In this document: piece by piece, positions 24,152 through 32,720 of the stretch
Layout of the letters: each line of letters begins with the position of its first letter
Numbering within the stretch: position 1 is the stretch's first letter
Program-made: the position numbers and the translations under genes
Notes under the pieces: model-generated
Database searches by the model: none
What the model was told of the DNA's origin: nothing
Seen by the model: the letters and a program-made list of their open reading frames with translations, nothing else
DNA from: Planctomycetota bacterium
Lineage (GTDB): Bacteria; Planctomycetota; PUPC01; DSUN01
NCBI GenBank assembly: GCA_016872875.1
Contig: VGYW01000012.1
Location: forward strand, 1 to 41,583
Length of the DNA: 41,583 bases
Direction: 5' to 3'

Positions 24152-25987
24152 GTGAGCTGGCTTCGTTGGCGAGGGACAATGCCGTTGCTTGCGAAGGACC
24201 TGGCGGAGCAGGCGGCGCGGCGGCGCACCTATGTGGTGCGGGTGGTCTACGCGGCGCTCCTCTTCGCCATTTTCCTCATTGCCTCGTACCAGGAGTTCGA
24301 GCGGGCCGGGGTCAGCCCCTTCTCCGAGTTCAGCGGCAGCGGAAGGTGGATGTTCGAGGCGCTGGTGGTCATCCAGTTCGCGGGCATCCTCCTGTTCCTT
24401 CCCGCCACGATGTCGGGCGCTATAACCTACGAGAAGGAGCGCGGCTCGCTCGCACTCCTGCTCCTGACCACGCTGCGGCCCTGGAGCATCCTGATGCAGA
24501 AGTACCTGGGGCGCCTGGTCCCCATGTTCACCTTCCTGCTCCTCGGGCTTCCGCCGCTCGCGATCTGCTACGGATTCGGGGGGATCACGAGCGACTACCT
24601 TGCGACGGGCGTCTACGTCCTCGTGCTCACGTGTCTCCAGGTTGGGGCGCTGGCCCTCCTCTGCTCGGCCTTCTGCTGCACGGGGCTCGGCGCGCTCATC
24701 TCGTCGTATCTCCTCACCGCCACCTTCTACATCGGCCTGCCCATGCTCATGCTCTTCCTCGAACTCCCCTCCAAGCCGTCCCAGGCGTTCCTCCTGGTGC
24801 CGATCGCGCTCTTCGCCGAGGGTGGTGGCCGTTCCGCCGACCTCCAGTCGGCCCTTGAGAGCAGCGTCCTCATCTTCGTCTCCATCGCGCTCTTCATCGT
24901 GCTGGCGAAGGTCTTTCTCGTCTCGCGGGCGTTCCTCGAGCCGCGGAACCGGCTGCTGAGCATCTTCCGGTGGCTCGACCGGGCCTTCGACCGTGTTAAC
25001 AAGGCGATTGGCGGGTTCCGGTTCGGGCGCGACAAGGAGAGCCTGCCCGATGGCGAGCCAATCGCCTGGCGCGAGGTGGCCCGCCGCTCCCTGGGGAAGC
25101 CGCTCTACCTCTTCCGCATCCTGGTGCTCCTGGAAGTGCCCACCCTCTTCATCGCGGCCACGGCCATGCTCCAGAGCGAGACGCACCAGATGCGCGACAC
25201 CCTCTCGCTGCTGTTCTACGGCATAGGCGTGCTGGCGCTCCTGGCGGTGTCGGTGATGGGCGCGAACGCCGTGGCCTCGGAGCGGATGAGCCAGACCCTA
25301 GAGGTGCTGCTGACGACGCCGATTGACGGCTCCGACATCGTTCGTCAGAAGCGGCGTGGCGTGCGCAGGCTCCGCCGAGTGCTCCTCGTGCCTCTCGCCA
25401 CGCTCCTCCTCGTGCAGGTGTGGTGGGGCGAGACCGGCTACCACGGCTATCGCTACGGCTACTACCGCGAGGCATCGCCGCTCCTGCGCCCGGCCCTCTT
25501 GTTCGTCGCGGCGGCGATATTCCTGATTCTGTTCTCCTGGCTGGCCTTCTGGATCGCGCTGAGGGTGAAGACGCGGTTCCGGGCGATCATGGGCACGCTG
25601 ATCGCGCTCGTCGGCTGGAACATCCTGCCGCCTGTCCTCTGGTTCCTCATCATCACAAGCTCTGAGGTCGGCCCTGGCGCGCGCGATCGCGCGGAGGATT
25701 TCTTCCCCTTGCTCCACATGAGTCCGGCCGCGCTTGTTGTGACGGTGGACCAGGGGCTTCCCGAGCCGCGCCGGGGGCCTGACGAGAGCGACCACTTCGC
25801 CATGGCGCTGATGTTCCTCGTTGTCTACGCGGTGCTGGCCGCGGTGCTGCGCATCGTATGCCTCAGGCGGGCGGACCGCTATCTCGGCCGCGCCCCCGGC
25901 GCCGGACCGCCGCGGCCCTTGAGCGCGGGCGACGTTTGCGGTATCCTTACCCCCGTTGATCCGCCGCCCCCGCGAGGGTCACGATGA
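24152..25987 (+). CDS. ABC-2 type exporter permease (second of a tandem pair)
   Basis: The 611-aa protein is a paralogue of the permease at 22271, sharing EQAARRRTYVVRV, GAITYEKERGSLALLLLTTL-like text, ERMSQTLEVLLTTPIDGSD and CLRRADRYLGRA. About twelve membrane segments are seen. I chose GTG 24152 because GAGGAG is well placed and the length then matches the paralogue; ATG 24179 is the alternative. Near residues 226-235 the text RSADLQSALE comes from a small palindrome (24837-24851) that looks inserted in a loop. The stop overlaps the next start (ATGA). It probably forms a heterodimer with its neighbour, powered by the ATPase at 21258 or 28035. Confidence 0.88.
   Translation: MSWLRWRGTMPLLAKDLAEQAARRRTYVVRVVYAALLFAIFLIASYQEFERAGVSPFSEFSGSGRWMFEALVVIQFAGILLFLPATMSGAITYEKERGSLALLLLTTLRPWSILMQKYLGRLVPMFTFLLLGLPPLAICYGFGGITSDYLATGVYVLVLTCLQVGALALLCSAFCCTGLGALISSYLLTATFYIGLPMLMLFLELPSKPSQAFLLVPIALFAEGGGRSADLQSALESSVLIFVSIALFIVLAKVFLVSRAFLEPRNRLLSIFRWLDRAFDRVNKAIGGFRFGRDKESLPDGEPIAWREVARRSLGKPLYLFRILVLLEVPTLFIAATAMLQSETHQMRDTLSLLFYGIGVLALLAVSVMGANAVASERMSQTLEVLLTTPIDGSDIVRQKRRGVRRLRRVLLVPLATLLLVQVWWGETGYHGYRYGYYREASPLLRPALLFVAAAIFLILFSWLAFWIALRVKTRFRAIMGTLIALVGWNILPPVLWFLIITSSEVGPGARDRAEDFFPLLHMSPAALVVTVDQGLPEPRRGPDESDHFAMALMFLVVYAVLAAVLRIVCLRRADRYLGRAPGAGPPRPLSAGDVCGILTPVDPPPPRGSR
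24837..24851. repeat. CCGACCTCCAGTCGG palindrome inside a permease gene
   Basis: A 5-bp-stem palindrome in frame, in a loop where the paralogue has different text. I recall the same wording in other genomes as a dispersed repeat, but there is only one copy here. Confidence 0.45.
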
Positions 25988-27879
25988 ACCGCCTTGTCAC
26001 CATTCTCCTTGCTCTGGCAATCGTTTCGCCTCCGGCGCGCGCCGGGGCGCTCGCCGTCGTCTCAACGGAGTGGGGTTTCGGTGGCAAGGTGGTGCCAGGG
26101 CGCATCGCCATCCTGTCGGTGGAACTGGCGAATCCCTCGCCCGCGCCCTTCGAGGGCGCGCTCACGCTCTACAAGGGGACTGGGCTCGGCGCGCATGTGG
26201 ACGCCCCGCTCGTCGAGCCTTGCTTCCTCTCGCCTGGGGCCAGCCGCTGGGTGCAGTTCTACCCCTACGTGCGGCGCGAGGACGAGCAATGGTGGCTCGA
26301 ATGGGGGCCTGGCCCGAAGGACCGGAGCCGGCTGCCCGGCCCGAAGCTCGGCCCGCCGGCGCGCGTGGTGCTCTACGATGCCGACGACCCGCTCGGACGC
26401 AGCGCCAAGGCCCGCTACCCGCTCTTCCCCGAGAACCTCTTTCCCCCCACCGTGGCGGCCACGGACGGCCTCCACAGCGTCCTGCTCGACCACGCGCCCC
26501 GCTGGGAGCCGGTGCGGAGAGAGGCGTTCCTCGACTGGTTGCGCCGCGGGGGCGAAGTCCACGTCGTCCAGGACCGCGCCGGGCGGCACCCGGTCTTCCC
26601 TGGCGAGCTTGGGGTGTTGAATGCACCCTCACCCCAACCCTCTCCCCGGGGGAGAGGGGGCGAAGCACCCTCACCCCAGCCCTCTCCCCAGGGGAGAGGG
26701 GGAGAAGCACCCTCACCCCAACCCTCTCCCCAAGGGAGAGGGGGCAGACACCATGTGGGGGGCGGCCTCGTGGTGCGCCACGGCATGCCCTGCCGCGACG
26801 TGACCGACGACACGTTCCGCGTGAACCGCTGCCCGGCCCCCAAGATGTCCGAGGAGTACACCGGCTACCGCCTCCACGACCTCGAGGAGCCGCTGTTCCA
26901 GGCGCTGCGTAACGTGACCCGCCCGCGGCACGCCTGGGGGCTGATCTACCTCACCGTGATCGCCTACATCATGGTGCTGGGGCCGGCAAACCTGGTCTTC
27001 AGCCGCAAGCGGCGCGACTACCGCCTCTCGCTCCTGTTCTTCTTCCTCAGCGTGGCGGGGGCCGCGGGGCTCCTCTACTTCCTCGGCCGAAGAGGGCACG
27101 ACGAGACCACTGCCGTCCACTCCCTCGCCTTCGCCCGGCAGATTGGCCCCGACACCTACGACGTGACGCAGTGGGTGAACGCCTTCGTGACAAGCGGCGC
27201 GACGTACGACATCACGCACGACGCGCCGCACAACCTCTACTCGGGCTGCACCGACCACGAGCGCGTCCCAGGCTACATCGCCAACGGCAAGGACGGCCTC
27301 TTCAAGGTGGAGATACCGCTGTTCTCGCACCGCCCGTTCCTGCACAGGGCCAAGCTCAAGGGGCACCACATCAAGCTGAGCGTGGTCACTTGGCGGGGGG
27401 AGTCACAGCTTGACGAACTCGTCCTTGCCCCCGAGCCGGGGTTCCCGGAACAGATCCTGGAGGGCTGGGCGCTCTACAGGGACGCCTGGTACGCCCTGTC
27501 GCTGCGGGACGGACAGCTCCATTCTATGGGGCACAGGGCGGACACGGAGAGCTTCTTCCCCGAAAGCGCCTTCCAGTTCCCGGCCGAGCAGTGGCCGCGC
27601 AGGATGCGTTACGGGCGCTACGGCGAGGAGGAAGAGGACCTTCCGCCCGAGAGGCTCTTCGCACGCTTCCCCCGCGCGCTCATCGCTCGCGAGGTCGGCG
27701 GCACCGGGCGCTTCTACAACGACATCAGCCGCAGGCCGTCCGAGAGGGACCACTTGCAGGTGTTCCTCTTCACGCGCGCGCCGCAGGGCTTCGAGATCAA
27801 GAGCCGCCGCCTCGGGCGGCGCCTCGGCTTCGTGCTCTATCGGATTGACCTCTTCAGGCCGGAGGTCGGCGATCGCTGA
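25984..27879 (+). CDS. Exported GATase-like membrane protein with a triple repeat insertion
   Basis: The 631-aa protein begins with a signal peptide (MNRLVTILLALAIVSPPARAGA). A beta-rich region and a GATase-like region (about 130-210: LDWLRRGGEVHVVQD) follow. Two membrane helices sit at about 316-372 (WGLIYLTVIAYIMVLGP and LSLLFFFLSVAGAAGLLYFL), then a soluble C-terminal part. The plan matches the gene at 18941; both may be GldG-like partners of the ABC-2 exporters, which is inference. Residues about 213-253 are three copies of a repeat-encoded EAPSPQPSPQGRGG peptide that interrupts the GATase-like region in frame. It overlaps the permease upstream (ATGA) and ends 2 nt before a family B hairpin. 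Confidence 0.78.
   Translation: MNRLVTILLALAIVSPPARAGALAVVSTEWGFGGKVVPGRIAILSVELANPSPAPFEGALTLYKGTGLGAHVDAPLVEPCFLSPGASRWVQFYPYVRREDEQWWLEWGPGPKDRSRLPGPKLGPPARVVLYDADDPLGRSAKARYPLFPENLFPPTVAATDGLHSVLLDHAPRWEPVRREAFLDWLRRGGEVHVVQDRAGRHPVFPGELGVLNAPSPQPSPRGRGGEAPSPQPSPQGRGGEAPSPQPSPQGRGGRHHVGGGLVVRHGMPCRDVTDDTFRVNRCPAPKMSEEYTGYRLHDLEEPLFQALRNVTRPRHAWGLIYLTVIAYIMVLGPANLVFSRKRRDYRLSLLFFFLSVAGAAGLLYFLGRRGHDETTAVHSLAFARQIGPDTYDVTQWVNAFVTSGATYDITHDAPHNLYSGCTDHERVPGYIANGKDGLFKVEIPLFSHRPFLHRAKLKGHHIKLSVVTWRGESQLDELVLAPEPGFPEQILEGWALYRDAWYALSLRDGQLHSMGHRADTESFFPESAFQFPAEQWPRRMRYGRYGEEEEDLPPERLFARFPRALIAREVGGTGRFYNDISRRPSERDHLQVFLFTRAPQGFEIKSRRLGRRLGFVLYRIDLFRPEVGDR
26623..26743 (+). repeat. Three tandem copies of a CACCCTCACCCCAACCCTCT-type repeat inside a gene
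   Basis: Copies start at about 26623, 26665 and 26708. Each ends in a small hairpin CTCTCCCC-AAGG-GGAGAG. The frame stays open. Other copies are at 32085, 32491 and 41063-41177. Confidence 0.92.
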
Positions 27880-27881
27880 GA

Positions 27882-27967
27882 GGGGATGAATGGATGGGTG
27901 GATGGCTGGATGAATGTCAGAACACTGGCTCTTTCATTCATCCATTCATCCACCCATCCAATCATCC
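27882..27967. repeat. Family B hairpin after the GATase-like gene
   Basis: Arms 27882-27920 and 27931-27967 with a 10-nt loop, 2 nt after the stop. This is the most compact copy. Confidence 0.9.
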
Positions 27968-27990
27968 CCCTTGGTGAGGAACACGGGTGC

Positions 27991-28014
27991 CACGCCCAAA
28001 CTCGTTTGGGCGTG
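27991..28014. repeat. Small perfect inverted repeat before the second ABC-2 ATPase
   Basis: CACGCCCAAAC and GTTTGGGCGTG are an 11-bp stem with a 2-nt spacer. It stands 20 nt before the ATG. It may be another dispersed palindrome (ACGTTTGGGCG recurs near 40278) or an operator; there is no T-run for a terminator. Confidence 0.6.
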
Positions 28015-28034
28015 CGTGATGTTGGAGGACAGTC

Positions 28035-29021
28035 ATGGCCGTGCCACCGCCCCCGCCGCAGCCGCTCACGCAACTGGTGGAGCCGGTGCTCGACGTGCGC
28101 GAGCTCCGCTACTCCTACAGGAGCCGCCAGGCCCTCAGCGGCGTCACCTTCACCGTCTGGCCCAAGTCCATCCACGGCTTCGTGGGGCCGAACGGCGCGG
28201 GGAAGACGACGACGCTGAAGGTCCTCGCCACGCTGCTCAAGCCGCAGTGGGGTTCGGTGCGCGTCTTCGGCCACAGCATCGGGCGCGACTACAAGCGGGC
28301 ACGCCGCAAGATCGGCTTCATGCCCGACACCCTCAGCATCTACCGCCAGATGACCGTGTTCGAGTGCCTCGACTTCTTCGCGGCGGCCTACGGCATGGCG
28401 CTCAAGGAGCGGGAGCAGACGGTGCGGGACGTGCTGGCGCTCACGGACATGACGAGCCGCCAGCACGACCTGGTGCGCGGCCTCTCGCGTGGCATGCAGC
28501 AGCGCGTCAGCCTGGCACGCTGCCTCGTCCACGACCCCGAACTTCTCCTGCTCGACGAGCCGGCGGCCGGCCTCGACCCCCGCGCCCGCATCGAGCTGAT
28601 GGAGGTCCTCCGCGAGCTCCGCCGCCTGGGAAAGACCATCTTCATCAGCTCCCACATCCTCGCCGAGCTGGGCACCCTGTGCGACAGCGTGACCATCATT
28701 GACCGCGGGCGGGTGAAGTTCAGCGGAAGGCTCGAAGACCTCCTCTCGAAGGAGGGCGAGACCGTGACCTATCGGCTGACCCTCGGCGCCGAGAGCCCCG
28801 CCGTGGCCGCGGCCCTTCAGAAGACCGCAGGCGTCGTCAGCGTCACGAAGCTCGAAGAAGACCCCGCCTACCGCGTGACCTTCGACAAGGCGCGGGCGAG
28901 CACGAACCAGGTCCTCGCCGCTGCGCTCGGGGCCAACGCACAGGTCGTGGCCTTCGAGAAAGACGTCCGCGAGCTCAGCGAGGCATTCATGGACCTCACG
29001 GAGCCCGGGGTTCCCACATGA
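28035..29021 (+). CDS. ABC-2 type exporter ATPase (second copy)
   Basis: The 328-aa protein has Walker A GPNGAGKT (51-58), signature LSRGM, Walker B LLLLDEP, D-loop AGLDPRAR and switch region ISSHILAELG. A Pro-rich leader (MAVPPPPPQP) precedes the domain, and a C-terminal regulatory extension follows. GGAGGAC at 28024-28030 fixes the ATG. It resembles the ATPase at 21258 closely, so the cluster has two ATPases for three permeases; the natural partner is the permease at 29101. The stop is followed by a single family A arm. Confidence 0.92.
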   Translation: MAVPPPPPQPLTQLVEPVLDVRELRYSYRSRQALSGVTFTVWPKSIHGFVGPNGAGKTTTLKVLATLLKPQWGSVRVFGHSIGRDYKRARRKIGFMPDTLSIYRQMTVFECLDFFAAAYGMALKEREQTVRDVLALTDMTSRQHDLVRGLSRGMQQRVSLARCLVHDPELLLLDEPAAGLDPRARIELMEVLRELRRLGKTIFISSHILAELGTLCDSVTIIDRGRVKFSGRLEDLLSKEGETVTYRLTLGAESPAVAAALQKTAGVVSVTKLEEDPAYRVTFDKARASTNQVLAAALGANAQVVAFEKDVRELSEAFMDLTEPGVPT

Positions 29022-29028
29022 TCCCCCA

Positions 29029-29066
29029 ATCGTCCTCGTCCTCGTCGTCGTCCTCGTCCTCGATTC
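29029..29066 (+). repeat. Single family A arm (no right arm)
   Basis: A CGTCCTCGTCC array ending CTCGATTC, 7 nt after a stop. The matching GACGAC arm is absent. It is followed by a short GCGTGC-AGGTAT-GCACGC stem at 29068-29085. Confidence 0.85.
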
Positions 29067-29100
29067 CGCGTGCAGGTATGCACGCCCTACTCGGTGCGCT

Positions 29101-30642
29101 ATGAGTCTCCCCATCCTCGCCCTCTTCGAGCGTTCGCTGCGGCTTGAGGCCCGCGCCACGAGCACGTACATGAAACGGCTCGGGCTGGCGGCCTTCCTGC
29201 TCTTCTGCCTGATCAACGCTCACGCGAGCAGCGAGTACGTGGGCGCAGCGGGGCTCAACTTCTTCACGTCGCTCATCCGGATGACCTTCATCTTCGTTTC
29301 CCTTGCGGGGGTCGGCTACTTCGCCTCCGCCATCACGGAGGAGAAGGAGGAGGAGACCCTCGGCCTGCTGAAGATGAGCAGCCTGGGCGGACTTGCGATC
29401 CTGCTGGGGAAGTCCACCAGCCGCCTCCTGGGCGTGCTGATGCTCCTCCTCGCGCAGGTGCCGTTCACGCTGCTGGCCATCACGCTGGGCGGGGTGTCGC
29501 TGGGCCAGGTGGTGGCGGCCTACGTCGCACTCCTGTCGTACGTCGTGATGTTGTGCAACGTGGCGCTCTTCGCGTCGGTGGCCTGCCAGCGGGTGCGGAG
29601 TGCGACGGTGCTGACTGGGCTACTGGTCGGCGGGTTCCTCGCGGCCGGCCCCATCTGCGAGGGCATCGCGTCGGAGTTCCCGCGCAGGAGCGAAACCCGC
29701 GTCGCACTGGAGGCGGTGGCCCAGGTCCTCACGAAGGCCAGCCCGCTGTTCCGGATCACCGAGGTGATGTCCACGGGCTTCGACCAAGGCCCCTTCGGCG
29801 TCCAGGCGGTCTCCAACCTCCTCGTTGCGGCGGCGTTCTTCGCCCTCGCCTGGTGGGCGTTCGAGTTCTTCACGCGCGAGTCGAAGGAGGCGTCGCCGGC
29901 GCGCGGGGTGCTGGGCGGCCGCTGGCCGCTGGTGCGCATGTTCGGGGTTGGCCGGCCGTGGGGGCTGGCGCTGGCGTGGAAGGACTTCCATTTCGTGACG
30001 GGCGGCCGCCTGATGATCGTCGGGCGCTTCGTCGGCATGTTCGCTCTCCTGCTCATCTATCTCTGGCTCGCGGGCGCGGCCGGCGAGCGGAGCATCCGCG
30101 ACGAAGAGGTCGGCGGCATGCTCATGGTCTCCGCGCTCCTCGTCGGCGCGCTCGACCTTATGGGCTACGTCGCCAAGATGTTCCGCTGCGAGGTCCAGTG
30201 GCACACGCTGTCCGACCTGGCGATGCTCCCCTACTCCACGCGGCAGCTCGCCTGGTCGAAGTTCGTCGGCGTGCTCCCCGCGCTCGTCCCCTACGCGGTG
30301 GTCTTCTTCATCGGCGCGCTCATGTGCCCTGAGGGGTTTGGGGAGGGGATCGAGAACATCCTCGGCACGATCTACGGCTGGCACTTCATCTGCCAGTACA
30401 TCGCCCTCCTGAGCTTCACGGCCTACTTCTCGCTCATCCTCAAGCGCGCGGGCGCGCCCGTGGCCTTCGGAATCTGGCTCGTCGGCAACCAGGTGCTCTT
30501 CTTCTTCCTGGCATTCTTCATGTTCCGCGGGCCGGGCTCGATCGAGGGGGTCTTCTTCCTCCTCTCCGTCATCTTTGTCGTCTTCGCCGTCGTCTGCTAC
30601 CGTGCGGCGATGGCACGGTTGGAGCGAATGGCCGGTGAATGA
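29101..30642 (+). CDS. ABC-2 type exporter permease (third)
   Basis: The 513-aa integral membrane protein has about twelve hydrophobic segments in two halves. The coupling-helix motif ASAITEEKEEETLGLLKMSSL (quoted in part: TEEKEEETLGLLKMSSL) matches the position in the other two permeases, but the rest is divergent and the C-terminal CLRRAD signature is absent. It follows the second ATPase with an 80-nt gap holding a single family A arm, and probably forms a transporter with it. The next gene starts 8 nt before its stop, so the exporter and sugar genes may share a transcript. Confidence 0.88.
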   Translation: MSLPILALFERSLRLEARATSTYMKRLGLAAFLLFCLINAHASSEYVGAAGLNFFTSLIRMTFIFVSLAGVGYFASAITEEKEEETLGLLKMSSLGGLAILLGKSTSRLLGVLMLLLAQVPFTLLAITLGGVSLGQVVAAYVALLSYVVMLCNVALFASVACQRVRSATVLTGLLVGGFLAAGPICEGIASEFPRRSETRVALEAVAQVLTKASPLFRITEVMSTGFDQGPFGVQAVSNLLVAAAFFALAWWAFEFFTRESKEASPARGVLGGRWPLVRMFGVGRPWGLALAWKDFHFVTGGRLMIVGRFVGMFALLLIYLWLAGAAGERSIRDEEVGGMLMVSALLVGALDLMGYVAKMFRCEVQWHTLSDLAMLPYSTRQLAWSKFVGVLPALVPYAVVFFIGALMCPEGFGEGIENILGTIYGWHFICQYIALLSFTAYFSLILKRAGAPVAFGIWLVGNQVLFFFLAFFMFRGPGSIEGVFFLLSVIFVVFAVVCYRAAMARLERMAGE

Positions 30643-32131
30643 GCTCAGCCTTTCTCACGTCATCGGGCACGACCGGGGCGGGGTTGGCCCGGCGCTCGAT
30701 GCCGCGAAGCACTTCCTGGATGCCACGCCCGATGATACCCTCCTGAGCGCCGTCGGGCAGGTCGTCCCATCGGTCCCCGAGATCCGCGCCCCCGACAAGC
30801 GCTGGTTCCAGAAGTCCTTCGGCCGCACCCCCGATGGTGGCACAGGCGGTGGCACGGGCGGTGGCACAGGCGTCTCGCCTGTGGCTTCGGCCGGCGGGGA
30901 CCTCCTGGCCGGCAAGGGCCTCTTCTACGTGGCCGAGGACCGCCGCCTCTACCTCGACTGCACGGCGGGCCACTACCAGATGACCTGGGGCTACGCCCAC
31001 CCCGAGCTTCAGGCCCTCGCCATCGAGGCCATGCAGCGCGGCGTGGTGTGGGACAACCACAGCAACATCCCCCAGTGGCCCGTCAAGCTCCTCGCCGCAC
31101 GCCTCGTCGGGATTGCCGATCTCAATCCGCAATCCGAAATCCGAAATCCGAAACTGGATACGGTTCTCCTCGGCGTCTGCACCGGCTCCGTGGCCTGTGC
31201 CGCGGCAATGAAAATCTCCCTCCTTCACTATGAGAAGGAGAAGAAGGGGCGGGGAAGCCCTGTCTTCATCGTCCTCGATGGCAACTACCACGGCACGGAC
31301 CTCTTCGCCCAGCGGTTGCGCGGCATGTGGCCGGGCTACTTCGCAAACGTCGAGGTCGAAGCCGTCCAGCCCAACGCCCCCGAGGAGCTTGAGCAGGCGT
31401 TCGCCCGCCACGGCGAGCGGGTGGCCGCCTTCTGGGCCGAGCCGGTGATGATGAACCGCGAGGCGATCCTGGTGGGGCCCGAGTTCCTCCAGCTCGCCCG
31501 CCGCCTCTGTGACCGGGCGGGCGCGCTCATGGCCATTGACGAAATCCAGACCGGCTTCTGGTTCCCCCAGGTGCTCATGTTCCACCGCTACGCGGTCGTG
31601 CCCGACTTCCTCGTGGTGGGCAAGGGGATGACGGCCGGCTTCCACCCCCTCTCCGCGCTCCTCTACAAGAGCAAGCTCGACTGCCTGGCCCAGTACGACG
31701 CGATCAGCACGAACGGCAACGCGGCGCTGGCCGCCACGGTGGGCCTCGGCTGCATCGCCCTCGTCGAGCGGCACGCCGAGAGGATAGGCCTCGCAGGCGA
31801 GCGCTACCACCAGAAGATGGCCGCCCTCTGCGAGGAGTTCCCCGACCTGCTCGCCGAGGTCCGGGGTGCGGGCCACATGAGCGGCCTGAAGTTCCGCGAG
31901 CGCGACGACGCGCTCGGCTTCCACCGCGCCGCGCTCCAGCGCGGCCTCTGGGTCCGCGCCCACGCCTACCACGAGGGCCACAGCACCGTCCTCACCAAGT
32001 TCGCCCTCCTCCTCGACGACGCGGTGGCCGACTTCGCCGTGGACTGCTTCCGCCAGCTCCTCAAAGACCGTCCGTGGAGGAAGCACCCTCACCCCAACCC
32101 TCTCCCCAAGGGAGAGGGAGTGAGTTCGTAG
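30635..32131 (+). CDS. Class III (PLP-dependent) aminotransferase with repeat insertions
   Basis: The protein is 498 aa with the start I chose, GTG 30635 (GGAG at 30621-30624), overlapping the permease stop. The family motifs are present: MAIDEIQTGFW with the PLP-ring Asp at residue 302 and VVGKGMTAG with the PLP Lys at residue 330. Such enzymes move amino groups between amino or keto acids or sugars, or are racemase-like; the substrate is unknown. Three stretches are repeat-derived: a Gly/Thr run at about residues 68-83 (GGTGGCACAGGC units), LNPQSEIRNPK at about 163-173 (AATCCGA heptamers), and the last 16 residues (HPHPNPLPKGEG), which come from the repeat block that also supplies the TAG stop. 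The natural C-terminus was probably shorter or different. Confidence 0.85.
   Translation: MNELSLSHVIGHDRGGVGPALDAAKHFLDATPDDTLLSAVGQVVPSVPEIRAPDKRWFQKSFGRTPDGGTGGGTGGGTGVSPVASAGGDLLAGKGLFYVAEDRRLYLDCTAGHYQMTWGYAHPELQALAIEAMQRGVVWDNHSNIPQWPVKLLAARLVGIADLNPQSEIRNPKLDTVLLGVCTGSVACAAAMKISLLHYEKEKKGRGSPVFIVLDGNYHGTDLFAQRLRGMWPGYFANVEVEAVQPNAPEELEQAFARHGERVAAFWAEPVMMNREAILVGPEFLQLARRLCDRAGALMAIDEIQTGFWFPQVLMFHRYAVVPDFLVVGKGMTAGFHPLSALLYKSKLDCLAQYDAISTNGNAALAATVGLGCIALVERHAERIGLAGERYHQKMAALCEEFPDLLAEVRGAGHMSGLKFRERDDALGFHRAALQRGLWVRAHAYHEGHSTVLTKFALLLDDAVADFAVDCFRQLLKDRPWRKHPHPNPLPKGEGVSS
30836..30882 (+). repeat. GGTGGCACAGGC 12-nt repeat and ACAGGCGTCTCGCCTGT palindrome inside the aminotransferase gene
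   Basis: Three 12-nt units (30836-30871), then the palindrome at 30866-30882. In frame, giving a Gly/Thr-rich insert before the catalytic domain. Confidence 0.85.
31122..31154 (+). repeat. AATCCGA heptamer array inside the aminotransferase gene
   Basis: Four AATCCGA-type heptamers encoding an NPQSEIRNP stretch in frame. A single arm of the family C repeat; the opposite arm is absent. Confidence 0.88.
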
Positions 32132-32720
32132 TGCGGGCTTCAGCCCGTCTAGTGGAAACCGCCTTGCCTCGTTCCCACGCTCCGCGTGGGAACGCAGGTT
32201 TACTCGTTACTCGTTCCCACGCTCCGCGTGGGAACGCAGGTCTGCGACGCTCTGCGTCGTGCGTGAGGGACGAGGAGCGTCCGTGCCCGCCGTTCCCACG
32301 CAGAGCGTGGGAACGAGAGAATGCCCGCCCCTGGAGGAAGGCATGAGCGCCATCAACTTTACTCGTTCCCACGCTCCGCGTGGGAACGCAGGTCTGCGAC
32401 GCTCTGCGTCGTGCGTGAGGGACGCGGAGCGTCGGTGCCCGCCGTTCCCACGCAGAGCGTGGGAACGAGAGAAGGACCGTCCGTGGAGGAAGCACCCTCA
32501 CCCCAACCCTCTCCCCAAGGGAGAGGGAGTGAGTTCGTAGTGCGGGCTTCAGCCCGTCTAGTGGAAACCGCCTTGCCTCGTTCCCACGCTCCGCGTGGGA
32601 ACGCAGGTCTGCGAGGCTCTGCGTCGTGCGTGAGGGACGCGGAGCGTCCGTGCCCGCCGTTCCCACGCAGAGCGTGGGAACGAGAGAATGACCGCCCCTG
32701 GAGGAAGGCATGAGCGCCCT
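32066..32720. repeat. Repeat block with a duplicated gene junction
   Basis: This 578-nt non-coding gap and its edges hold two direct copies: 32066-32352 and 32475-32720. Each copy runs from the end of the aminotransferase (GACCGTCCGTGGAGGAAGC), through a CACCCTCACCCC repeat, a GTAGTGCGGGCTTCAGCCCG palindrome and GTTCCCACGC hairpins, to a ribosome binding site and start (CTGGAGGAAGGCATGAGCGCC; the site is GGAGGAAGG). Between the copies lies another GTTCCCACGC hairpin. The first start (32343) is a decoy: its frame leaves the kinase text after MSAI and ends in the second block. Confidence 0.9.

Noticed and set aside
27991..28014. Intrinsic terminator before the second ABC-2 ATPase
   Set aside because: The stem is good but no T-run follows and the gene downstream is co-directional and close.
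32343..32540. ORF starting at the first of the two duplicated kinase starts
   Set aside because: After four codons it is entirely repeat sequence; the true kinase reading starts at the second copy, 32710.
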